13,785 nt of DNA from JANNXY01 sp031409775 (lineage in GTDB: Bacteria > Patescibacteriota > Minisyncoccia > Phycocordibacterales > CAIZIN01), in the NCBI GenBank assembly GCA_031409775.1, contig JANNXY010000027.1, forward strand, positions 1 to 13,785, read 5' to 3'. A model generated the notes under the pieces. The model did not search any database. It worked only from the letters and a program-made list of their open reading frames with translations, and was not told the DNA's origin. This document shows, piece by piece, positions 7,453-13,375 of the stretch. Made by a program: the position numbers and the translations under genes. How positions within the stretch are numbered: the first letter of the stretch is position 1; each line of letters opens with the position of its first letter.

Positions 7453-7713
7453 TCACAATCCCAACTTTTCAAAAGCACTTTCCATGCCTCCGCCCAGCGG
7501 TTTTTTCTCCCCTACCGGAGTCGCTGTACAGACCACGTAGTCCTTACCCTCATATTGAAACCTCTTGGACTCCGGATGTCTCACTTTGGTATAAGTGTAT
7601 GGTTTTCCTACTTCGGGCTCAAAGCCTTTGGTAGGAAAAGTGATGTCTGGCCATGAAACTACGGCCATTTCACCACTATCTAATTTCCTAAAAAATGCAC
7701 TGATCTCTTTCAT
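7453..7713 (-). CDS. small hypothetical protein, 86 aa
   Basis: I do not recognise the family. The product is soluble, with no signal peptide or membrane segment. It has a beta-rich look in the middle (AVVSWPDITFPTKG, GKPYTYTKVRHPESKRF, GKDYVVCTATPVGEKKP) and an amphipathic C-terminal helix. A defined terminator downstream and a divergent arrangement with smpB support a real gene. Its ATG has neither a Shine-Dalgarno motif nor a -10 box at the leaderless distance. A TTGACT/TACTGT pair (7781-7786 and 7758-7763 on the minus strand, 17-bp spacer) is a weak promoter candidate giving a leader of about 45 nt. Confidence 0.65.
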   Translation of the reverse strand: MKEISAFFRKLDSGEMAVVSWPDITFPTKGFEPEVGKPYTYTKVRHPESKRFQYEGKDYVVCTATPVGEKKPLGGGMESAFEKLGL

Positions 7714-7764
7714 GTATTTGTTGATTTGGATTGATTGTTGAACTAGAGCTAACTAAAACAGTAC

Positions 7765-7790
7765 ACTATTGATTACAGAAAGTCAATAGT
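7765..7790. promoter_or_regulatory. 8-bp dyad in the divergent region, possible operator
   Basis: ACTATTGA (7765-7772) and TCAATAGT (7783-7790) form a perfect inverted repeat with a 10-bp spacer, in the gap between the 7453-7713 gene and smpB. The geometry suits a dimeric repressor. The regulator is unknown. Confidence 0.3.
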
Positions 7791-7808
7791 AGCGACTGTG
7801 CCCTATTT

Positions 7809-7817
7809 TGCTAGTAT
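7809..7817 (+). promoter_or_regulatory. extended -10 promoter of smpB
   Basis: TGC-TAGTAT is an extended -10 element ending 6 nt before the smpB ATG, which predicts a leaderless mRNA. No Shine-Dalgarno motif lies between. Confidence 0.55.
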
Positions 7818-7823
7818 TTAGCT

Positions 7824-8282
7824 ATGTCACTTATAAGCAACGGCAAGGCAACATTTAACTACGAAGTAATCGAGAAATACGAAGCAGGTATCGAGCTTCT
7901 TGGGCTAGAAGTGAAATCCATACGTGGGAAACACGGCTCGCTCGACGGAGCTTATGTGAAATTCCGCGGCAGCGAGCTCTACCTCGTCGGAGCCGACATA
8001 CCGCCCTACCAGGCCGGCAATACCCCCGCAGGCTACGACAGGCACCGCGATCGGCGGATCCTTGTAAGAAGAGGTCAGGCATTGGGTCTAAGACAGAAGA
8101 CCGAATCAGATGGTTTGACACTTATCCCTATCGCGTTGTATAATAAGGCAAGTAAGGTGAAGGTCGAAATAGCTCTAGCTAAAGGCAAGAAGAAATTCGA
8201 CAAGCGCGAAGCAATCAAACGTCGAGAAGACTCGCGCGAGATCCACCGTACGATCAAAGGCTATATCATCAAAAAATCATAA
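7824..8282 (+). CDS. smpB: SsrA-binding protein SmpB
   Basis: SmpB binds the tRNA-like domain of tmRNA and brings it to stalled ribosomes in trans-translation. The 152-aa protein has the expected length. The start with a Phe-Asn-Tyr-Glu segment (ATFNYEVIEKYEAGIELLG), the following TGxEVKSxR-like EVKSIRGKHGSLDGAYVKF, and ADIPPYQAGNTPAGYDRHRDRRIL are all SmpB hallmarks. The C-terminal KGKKKFDKREAIKRRE segment leads into the tail that enters the mRNA channel. The gene lies about 420 bp upstream of ssrA on the same strand, so both partners of the rescue system are adjacent. Confidence 0.97.
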   Translation: MSLISNGKATFNYEVIEKYEAGIELLGLEVKSIRGKHGSLDGAYVKFRGSELYLVGADIPPYQAGNTPAGYDRHRDRRILVRRGQALGLRQKTESDGLTLIPIALYNKASKVKVEIALAKGKKKFDKREAIKRREDSREIHRTIKGYIIKKS

Positions 8283-8293
8283 ATTATTTGATG

Positions 8294-8335
8294 ATCGCCC
8301 GATTTTCATTCATAATTAAATTATGAATGAAAATT
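8294..8335 (+). repeat. GATCGCCCGA plus hairpin, copy 1
   Basis: GATCGCCCGA (8294-8303) is followed by a 15-bp perfect AT-rich stem, 8303-8317/8321-8335, and then TTAGGG. It lies between smpB and the GIY-YIG gene. A second copy of the 10-mer with a different hairpin and the same TTAGGG lies just before ssrA. The hairpin may act as a weak terminator for smpB, but it lacks a T-run. Confidence 0.5.
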
Positions 8336-8356
8336 TAGGGAGAACGTTGAAAATTT

Positions 8357-8362
8357 AATAAT
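8357..8362 (+). promoter_or_regulatory. possible -10 box of the GIY-YIG gene
   Basis: AATAAT ends 5 nt before the ATG at 8368. It matches TATAAT at five of six positions and would give another near-leaderless mRNA. No -35 is evident. Confidence 0.3.
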
Positions 8363-8367
8363 TGCAC

Positions 8368-8703
8368 ATGTCCTATTTTGTGTATATTTTAATCAGTACT
8401 AAAACTCATAACCTTTATGTAGGTTGTACAAAAAGTATTGAAGATAGATTAAAAGCCCATAACTCTGGAAAAGTTTACTCCACAAAACTGAAACGTCCTT
8501 GGGAGTTACTCTATCTCGAAAAAATAGAAGATAAAGGTGAAGCTTTTAATCGAGAAAGGTTTTTAAAAACTTTATGGAGTGCTCGCTTCAAAGCTAAACT
8601 AAAGAAAGAATATATACAAAATAGGTCGTGTGCAATTGGGGCTACATCGAAATCATCAGATGGTTTCGATCGCCCGAACATTTTGTCTGACAAAATGTTT
8701 TAG
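8368..8703 (+). CDS. GIY-YIG family endonuclease (UvrC-N/COG2827 type)
   Basis: This small single-domain protein (111 aa) starts MSYFVYILISTKTHNLYVG, a GIY-YIG core in which the motifs read VYI and YVG. CTKSIEDRLKAHNSGKVYST carries the conserved Arg, and LEKIEDKGEAFNRERFLK carries the expected Glu. A Lys-rich helix follows. The last 28 residues or so (from NRSCAIG) are translated from a hairpin repeat, so the true functional domain probably ends near residue 84. The stop codon TAG shares its last base with the first base of ssrA. A TTG six bases upstream is in frame, but ATG 8368 gives the usual family start. Cellular function of these proteins is not established. Members are common and scattered in Patescibacteria. 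Confidence 0.85.
   Translation: MSYFVYILISTKTHNLYVGCTKSIEDRLKAHNSGKVYSTKLKRPWELLYLEKIEDKGEAFNRERFLKTLWSARFKAKLKKEYIQNRSCAIGATSKSSDGFDRPNILSDKMF
8648..8699 (+). repeat. double hairpin with GATCGCCCGA, copy 2
   Basis: A 9-bp hairpin (8648-8668, loop CAG, one G-U pair) is followed by GATCGCCCGA (8668-8677) and a second near-perfect palindrome (8677-8699, arms AACATTTTGTC/GACAAAATGTT), then TTAGGG. The block makes up the 3' end of the GIY-YIG frame and ends 3 nt before ssrA. It could be a processing or termination signal between the two. Confidence 0.5.
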
Positions 8704-9077
8704 GGGGTGCCAGGCATCGACAATAGGATCCGCATTTGTGTGCAGAGCAGAGCTCTCGTGACTCTATAAACCGCGAGGCACCTAAGTGCTAAAACTTCAG
8801 TTAAGTCACCTTGGTTTACCAAGGCAGATTTCAACTTCGCTTACGCTAACGCCTAACCGACATCATTTGTCTCTATTCTCTATAAAGGCAAATGGTGACA
8901 TAAACCATAGAGACCGCTCTCGGCTGTCGTTTCAAGCCAAGAGTTGAAAAAAGAAACTCGGTCAATAAGTATGTTGAAAGGTATATAGCTTACTGATTTA
9001 AATCTTCAATCTTTCTACGCTCTGTAGACTCACTCTTGCTACCCTGTTGCACGCGAGTTCAATTCTCGCCACTTCCA
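8703..9077 (+). ncRNA. ssrA: tmRNA (SsrA RNA)
   Basis: tmRNA rescues ribosomes stalled on broken mRNA and tags the product for proteolysis. The 5' end GGGGGTG (8703-8709) pairs with CACTTCC (9070-9076; two central G-U pairs), followed by discriminator A at 9077. The T arm is GCGAG/CTCGC with loop TTCAATT. GCATCGACA near the 5' end is the usual tmRNA signature region. The tag frame ends GCT TAC GCT AAC GCC TAA, so the peptide ends in AYANA; if the GCA eleven codons before the stop is the resume codon the tag is ADFNFAYANA. CCA is not encoded. The 3' 77 bases or so overlap the recombinase gene on the other strand. No clear promoter is seen, so co-transcription from upstream with processing is possible. 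Confidence 0.92.
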
Positions 9078-10605
9078 CATCCATTGAAATTGAGACATCA
9101 AAAGTCTCGAAAACCCTTAAGGGAAGGGACAAAATAGCGGTTCCAAAGCCGCTATTTTTGCTATATGAGATATTTGTATGGAAAACAAGCTTTAGAATAA
9201 GCCTTTTTAGGTTTAAATCACCATCTTCCCATACCTTGTAAGGGTTTTTCAGAACATCGAATACGAAATCAAGAGCCGTTCCAAAATTAATCTCCTTAGA
9301 TTCAGTGCTAGTAATTTTATCCTTTAGCGCAAGCTCTTCGTTACTCAAATCCTCAATTTGCTTTTCATATATTTCAACCATTTTATTACTTTTGGTTGCC
9401 TCAATTCTTTTTACTATAGAGTTGATATCTCTTTCAATACATGCGAGCCTTTGCTCAATTTTAACTCTCTCTGCTCCGAAATTCTTTGCGAGCTCATTCC
9501 ACATATCCAGTAGAATCTCTCGGGTTAGATTTAGAGTTTGTTGTTTAGGTTTAATTTTCGACAAAATTTCTATAAAATCCTGATGCATTTTGTCTCGGTT
9601 TATACTTTTATTCTTTTCGATACAATCCTTTGAAATACAGCGGTAATAAGCGAATCTGCCATTGCTACCAGTGGACCAGCTTGCAGTGAGATTTTTATGA
9701 CAGCCATCACACTGAACAAACCCTCGTAATGGAAAATCTGCCCTGGTATCATCCCGTGAAAATATCCTCATTTTGCCATTAAGTCTTTCCATTATCTTTT
9801 CATGTGTTTCCAAACTTATTAGTGCTTCATGATGTCCTTTTCTCCTCGACACCTCCCAATCGGGGTACTCGATATAGCCAGCATAAATAACACGGACCAA
9901 AAGCCGCTTCACTTGTCCAAGATGAACATATTTGGTCCGTTTGCCATGAGTTGGATTTCCGTAGAAATCCTTGCTTTGGAGAAAGTTCTTTACATCCATC
10001 TGTTCCTGAAAGCGACCAGAAGCAAAACCCTCGAGGGCTTCTCTAATTATACTTGCGTTAGGTTCGTCGATAGTAAGCAACTGACCGTGTTGCTGATTTT
10101 TAAGGCTTATATATCCAGGAGGGTGATAAAAAGGCCAGTACCCTCTTTCAAGCCTCGCCTTTTGCTTTTGTATAACTTGCCTCCTATTCTGCTTTCTTTC
10201 TAATTCACCGTGAGCAGCAAAAATTACTTCAATAAAATCGCCTTCGGGTGTATCCTCAAAGTTATAATTAAGGCATTCCACTTTAACATTTCTTACCTTA
10301 AATGCAGATCTTAATTTAAGATGAAATTGAACATCGCGCGCAAAGCGTTTTAGATCATCAAATACCACTACATAGGAAACATGAGCTTTGGCATCAACAT
10401 GCTTTAAAAGCTCCGACATTGCGGGACGATTCATAAAGTCACCTCCACCTGAGAAGCTGTCTTGAAATACTTTTTCAACTTCATAGCCCTTGGACATAGC
10501 GTATTCCCTACATCGATGCTCTTGGCTTTCTAGTCCGTGGCCCTGAATTTTTTGTGTGACCGAGGATACTCGACAATATATTAGTGCTTTTGTTTTTGTT
10601 TCCAT
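8998..10605 (-). CDS. large serine recombinase (integrase)
   Basis: The 535-aa protein performs integration and excision through a covalent serine-DNA intermediate. The resolvase domain covers residues 1 to about 150, with YCRVSSVTQ (Arg12, catalytic Ser14, Gln18), RPAMSELL (60-67) and DDLKRF (83-88). The recombinase domain follows (about 150-290), then a zinc ribbon with Cys299, Cys302, Cys323 and Cys328, and a coiled coil near 350-440. Residues about 510-535 (from EVARIELACN to the end) are antisense to tmRNA. The in-frame extension to a TTG at 10644 is not used here, since the METKTKALIY start fits the family. AGGG lies 11 nt before the ATG inside a repeat arm. Confidence 0.93.
   Translation of the reverse strand: METKTKALIYCRVSSVTQKIQGHGLESQEHRCREYAMSKGYEVEKVFQDSFSGGGDFMNRPAMSELLKHVDAKAHVSYVVVFDDLKRFARDVQFHLKLRSAFKVRNVKVECLNYNFEDTPEGDFIEVIFAAHGELERKQNRRQVIQKQKARLERGYWPFYHPPGYISLKNQQHGQLLTIDEPNASIIREALEGFASGRFQEQMDVKNFLQSKDFYGNPTHGKRTKYVHLGQVKRLLVRVIYAGYIEYPDWEVSRRKGHHEALISLETHEKIMERLNGKMRIFSRDDTRADFPLRGFVQCDGCHKNLTASWSTGSNGRFAYYRCISKDCIEKNKSINRDKMHQDFIEILSKIKPKQQTLNLTREILLDMWNELAKNFGAERVKIEQRLACIERDINSIVKRIEATKSNKMVEIYEKQIEDLSNEELALKDKITSTESKEINFGTALDFVFDVLKNPYKVWEDGDLNLKRLILKLVFHTNISYSKNSGFGTAILSLPLRVFETFDVSISMDVEVARIELACNRVARVSLQSVERLKI
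9114..9123. repeat. CCCTTAAGGG dyad
   Basis: This perfect palindrome lies 37 bp inside the element from the tmRNA end, within the recombinase 3' coding region. It is one of three CCCTWWAGGG sites in the window. The other two lie in the recombinase leader at 10617-10626 and 10682-10691. Confidence 0.5.
9131..9159 (+). terminator. terminator of ssrA inside the recombinase gene
   Basis: The perfect 10-bp stem AAAATAGCGG/CCGCTATTTT (9131-9140/9149-9158) has an 8-nt loop and ends in TTTTT. It lies 54 nt after the tmRNA 3' end, in the right place to stop ssrA transcription. It is encoded in the antisense of recombinase codons, so after integration the element would supply the tmRNA terminator. On the minus strand it is also followed by T residues and may act both ways. 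Confidence 0.75.
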
Positions 10606-10614
10606 AAATTTAAA

Positions 10615-10742
10615 TACCCTAAAGGGACAGCCCGGTTGACCCAATCCGCTAACTCAGAGAGTTGCAAAGTTGGCAGGCTGTCCCTTTAGGGTACAACCTT
10701 GCAACAAAAAAGCCCTGAGCTTAAAGCGGAATATGGGTCAAC
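10615..10742 (-). promoter_or_regulatory. recombinase leader with interleaved inverted repeats
   Basis: Three overlapping inverted repeats lie ahead of the recombinase start. Pair A is 18 bp and perfect (10615-10632/10676-10693). Pair B is 13 bp with two mismatches (10661-10673/10693-10705). Pair C (10635-10650/10725-10742) shares GTTGACCCA and TCCGCT, separated by a 2-nt length difference. In mRNA order the arms run C'-B'-A'-B-C-A, so A and B interleave and can form a pseudoknot or exclude one another. The start-proximal A arm contains AGGG, 11 nt before the ATG. Each A arm also contains a CCCTWWAGGG dyad, so a protein operator is an alternative reading. Confidence 0.6.
10706..10722 (-). terminator. 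weak terminator after the helicase gene
   Basis: On the minus strand AAGCT-CAG-GGCTT (10722-10710) forms a short 5-bp stem and runs into a string of T to 10706. It lies about 55 nt after the helicase stop and could reduce read-through into the recombinase. The stem is short, so the call is tentative. Confidence 0.4.
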
Positions 10743-10776
10743 GTAATCATAATAGCATATTTAGATTAATAATACC

Positions 10777-11862
10777 TTACGAAGATGCCCTCTCGGTCGA
10801 AGATGCCTCTTCATTTAGGGAGGCTCCTTCATACCTATGGGCATCTTCGTCTATTGGTAGCGACCAATTCCAGCCTCCTTTATATGCTATCTTATTTCTT
10901 AAGACTTTTAATTTTTCACTTGCTCGTCGCAAAGCTTTATCCTTAACCCTTACTTTTTTTGCTTCTTCATATATTTCTGCTACAAGAACAGGACCATTGG
11001 CTAATGTATCTTCCAGGAAACTTACAGCCCAATCCGTTTCAGTACGGTCATCGTTTGAAGTTTGGGCAGTAAGAGCATCGTCTGCGGTTATAGTTACTGG
11101 CTCTGTTTCCCAAACAAGCGTAGGCTGGTTATTTTCATTTCCTATGACCGAATAAGCCAATCCAGTCGTGCTTTTTGCAAGATTATTCTTGGCTGGCATA
11201 AATAGCCTCCTTTCAGGGTTTTGATTATCCTTTGTAACAATATAGGCAGAGCGTACTGCGGCAATGAATGCCAAGGAGCCCATGGGACGATAGAGTGCAC
11301 TTGTATTATTCCCACTGTTCTTATTAAGGTGTTGAATTAGAATTATTGCGACCTTACGCCTTGATGCTAACTTAGCAAGTGGTGCAAGTAATCCGCGAAT
11401 ATCTGAGTTTTTATGGCTGTCAGTTCCATCCAAATAAGCAGAAATTGGGTCGATAAAAATTAGGCGACAATCCTGTATAGAATCCAGCAATTTATCCAAG
11501 GCTAGGATATCCTTTTTTAAAGAGAAGATTGATGTTACTGGATTACCACCTTCATCAGTGTCTTGTACTGCCTGGAGAATGTGAATTTTGCTACAATCTG
11601 CACCTGCAGCATCTAATCGAGGACGAATCGTATCAGCAGGGTCATCCTCTGCAGATAATAATAACGCTTCACCCATAAGAGCTGAATCATCGCTAGCCGG
11701 CCATTTATATCCCTTTGAAATAGCCGCACACATTGCCGCTGTCAATAAACTTTTTCCCAACCCAGGGTCTCCTGCAATCAAGGACAACTTTCCATAAGCG
11801 AAACGTTCAGGCCATAACCAGCTTATAGATTGTGATGGTATATCGGATAAACGAGTCGTCAT
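10777..11862 (-). CDS. RepA-like RecA-fold replicative helicase (AAA_25)
   Basis: The 361-aa ATPase resembles hexameric plasmid helicases of the RSF1010 RepA group. Walker A GDPGLGKS lies at 31-38, Walker B LIFID at 134-138, the sensor segment QHLNK near 177-181 and the YRPMGSLAF...R element at 191-204 with a candidate arginine finger. The C-terminal part carries a short winged-helix-like region ending in KGGWNWSLP, followed by an acidic/Ser tail with degenerate repeats. The start SISWLWPERFAYGKLSLIAG is typical of the family. In plasmids and phages such genes sit beside a primase, as here, and load at the replication fork. No Shine-Dalgarno is seen, but a 15-codon frame upstream overlaps its ATG. 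Confidence 0.88.
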   Translation of the reverse strand: MTTRLSDIPSQSISWLWPERFAYGKLSLIAGDPGLGKSLLTAAMCAAISKGYKWPASDDSALMGEALLLSAEDDPADTIRPRLDAAGADCSKIHILQAVQDTDEGGNPVTSIFSLKKDILALDKLLDSIQDCRLIFIDPISAYLDGTDSHKNSDIRGLLAPLAKLASRRKVAIILIQHLNKNSGNNTSALYRPMGSLAFIAAVRSAYIVTKDNQNPERRLFMPAKNNLAKSTTGLAYSVIGNENNQPTLVWETEPVTITADDALTAQTSNDDRTETDWAVSFLEDTLANGPVLVAEIYEEAKKVRVKDKALRRASEKLKVLRNKIAYKGGWNWSLPIDEDAHRYEGASLNEEASSTERASS

Positions 11863-11906
11863 TGCTTGACGCGGTACATGTTCTTTTCTAAAAGTTTTGT
11901 TTGCAT
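11859..11906 (-). CDS. possible 15-aa leader peptide coupled to the helicase
   Basis: The frame reads MQTKLLEKNMYRVKQ and its TGA overlaps the helicase ATG (ATGA). A TATAAC box lies 5 nt ahead of its ATG, and AGGAA touches the ATG. Ribosomes ending here could reinitiate on the helicase, which lacks its own ribosome binding site. It may be chance. Confidence 0.3.
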   Translation of the reverse strand: MQTKLLEKNMYRVKQ

Positions 11907-11933
11907 TTCCTGTTATATTTTTTTCAAACTTTC

Positions 11934-12872
11934 TTATTCATATTTATTGCTCAGCCACTTGTAAGCTTCTTTACTGCTAATTTTAAGTGTTTCGGCCGTA
12001 TAGGTTACAGCATTTCCTTTTGCGGGATAATCGCTACTTGATGTCGCAATATAATTACCGTCTCCCTTACTTCCTTTGAAAGTTGCGGTCATAGTTCCAT
12101 CGATTATAAGATGACCATCATTGTCAAATTCAGCCATCTGGCCTTTTTCTTTCCATACATCAATTACCACCTGTCGTATATCCAAATTATTGAGGTCTGT
12201 TGTTAACTCATTATTCTGCTTTGGCTGAATTTTAGAGATCGATTCGTACCAAAAGAAGTTTTTGAGCTCATCGAGAGTATAAAATTTCTCATTACCCTTT
12301 TCCTGAGTAACAAGATAAGGATCAGATTTATGATGATTGTAGCCCGGTATTCTTAATACCCTAGTAACATCCTTCACCGGGTCCCCTGATGAGCCATGCC
12401 CTTTTGACCATTCTATGATTCCGTTTATGACGTTTACATACTTCTCTTGGGTTTGCTCGTCCACCCGCTCCTCTTCGAGCCACCAACGAGGCTGTAGACC
12501 ATTTTTTGTTATCACATATGTAGATGCAGGGCAATAACTATTTATTGCTTCCTTAAGGTGACGCTTCCTTTCTTCACGTTCGTCTTCTGGCAGACTATCT
12601 GTATCCTTGCATACGTCTAGATCAGCAAATACCTCGTTGATGTTTGAGAGAAACTCTTTTCGTCTTTTTGTTTTAGCACCGGATGCCTTAAATTGTTCAG
12701 GGGTGGCAAAAAATGAATTGGCTGTTTCGAATATACCAAACCCCTTTTCATTTAACTCCTTTAACTTCGCATCATCCCTTTCATCAAAAGTTTGAGGGGC
12801 TTTCCCTTTCGCTTTGTCATCGAAACAGACGATTAACTTTGAGCCTTTGTTTCTAATTTCTGTATTTTCCAT
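11934..12872 (-). CDS. RepB/AEP-like primase
   Basis: The 312-aa protein fits the archaeo-eukaryotic primase/RepB-like superfamily that makes primers for plasmid and phage replication. The metal-binding motif is VFADLD (Asp84, Asp86). It is followed by ITKNGLQPRWW (121-131), in the place of the SGxGxHxxW strand, and by DVTRVLRIPGYNHHK (168-182), matching the conserved D..R..R.PG..N.K element. Residues about 220-312 form a second domain containing IIDGTMTATFKG and YIATSSSDYPAKGN; I do not recognise it beyond a possible DNA-binding role. The gene lies directly upstream of the helicase with a 71-nt gap, consistent with a primase-helicase pair. Length is short compared with fused primase-helicases. 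Confidence 0.82.
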   Translation of the reverse strand: MENTEIRNKGSKLIVCFDDKAKGKAPQTFDERDDAKLKELNEKGFGIFETANSFFATPEQFKASGAKTKRRKEFLSNINEVFADLDVCKDTDSLPEDEREERKRHLKEAINSYCPASTYVITKNGLQPRWWLEEERVDEQTQEKYVNVINGIIEWSKGHGSSGDPVKDVTRVLRIPGYNHHKSDPYLVTQEKGNEKFYTLDELKNFFWYESISKIQPKQNNELTTDLNNLDIRQVVIDVWKEKGQMAEFDNDGHLIIDGTMTATFKGSKGDGNYIATSSSDYPAKGNAVTYTAETLKISSKEAYKWLSNKYE

Positions 12873-12887
12873 AAATTAATTGTTAGT

Positions 12888-13016
12888 TTATTGCTTTGCT
12901 AGTCCATCGAGAATCTGGCGTATAAAAGCAGTGAGGCTTTCCCTGATTTCCAATGCCTCCTTGTCGGACATCGCAATGTCCTCCAGTATTTCTTTTACGC
13001 GCTCGATACTTATCAT
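12888..13016 (-). CDS. small hypothetical protein, 42 aa (or 27 aa)
   Basis: The frame starts MISIERVKEILEDIAMSDKE and continues as an amphipathic helix (ALEIRESLTAFIRQILDGLA). It fills the gap between the zinc-ribbon gene (13 bp away) and the primase (15 bp away) on the same strand. An internal ATG at 12971 (MSDKEALEIR) has a strong GGAGG 8 nt upstream and may be the true start, giving 27 aa. The tight spacing and the good ribosome binding site support a real gene. Function is unknown; a small helical adaptor or regulator is only a guess. Confidence 0.5.
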   Translation of the reverse strand: MISIERVKEILEDIAMSDKEALEIRESLTAFIRQILDGLAKQ

Positions 13017-13029
13017 GGATAGATAATGC

Positions 13030-13368
13030 TTAATTGTTAATTCCTTGCTTACCCGCATCTTTCACAGAAGACGATTTCTCCCCTCTGCATTTTTTGAATG
13101 TTTTATCCTGACAAACCTGGCATAGACCTGAAATCATAAATTCACGCTTGCTTGGCTCATCCGTGAATTCCTTGAAATCAATTTTCTTTTCGCAGCTACG
13201 ACAGAGTGTTTCCTTGAAAAATTCATCTCGAATAGGCTGATACACAGCCCCAACGAGTGAGATTAGTTGCTCGAAACACACCAAAGCTTCCTGGTCAGAG
13301 ATTTTCTTCCCAGTCTTGGCCTCGTAGAGGAGCTTATATTTGTCTACGTATTCTTGTTTGTTAGTCAT
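13030..13368 (-). CDS. zinc-ribbon protein of mobile elements, unknown function
   Basis: The 112-aa product has a helical N-terminal half (YKLLYEAKTGKKISDQEALV near 11-30, then LISLVGAVYQPI) and a C-terminal zinc ribbon of form CxxC-x23-CxxC: Cys56, Cys59, Cys83, Cys86 (CRSC and GLCQVCQDK). I recall similar ISGLCQxCQD ends in phage and plasmid proteins, which suggests a DNA- or protein-binding accessory role. ATG 13368 is preferred because GAGGG lies 7 nt upstream. The frame stays open upstream to ATG 13488, which also has AGAGG 8 nt ahead, so a 152-aa form is possible. It is the first gene of the element's minus-strand series, and its leader contains interleaved inverted repeats. Confidence 0.7.
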   Translation of the reverse strand: MTNKQEYVDKYKLLYEAKTGKKISDQEALVCFEQLISLVGAVYQPIRDEFFKETLCRSCEKKIDFKEFTDEPSKREFMISGLCQVCQDKTFKKCRGEKSSSVKDAGKQGINN

Positions 13369-13375
13369 TGGTAAA

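Noticed and set aside
7355..7456. 34-codon N-terminal extension of HepT
   Set aside because: It would read through the terminator hairpin at 7399-7430 and lies upstream of the likely promoter.
10661..10715. Plus-strand terminator at the B repeat hairpin
   Set aside because: The hairpin is followed by A residues on the plus strand, and on the minus strand the T-run comes before it, so it fits neither direction.
10670..11155. 161-codon plus-strand frame antisense to the helicase gene
   Set aside because: Starts inside the inverted repeat region and lies wholly opposite a well-supported helicase frame.
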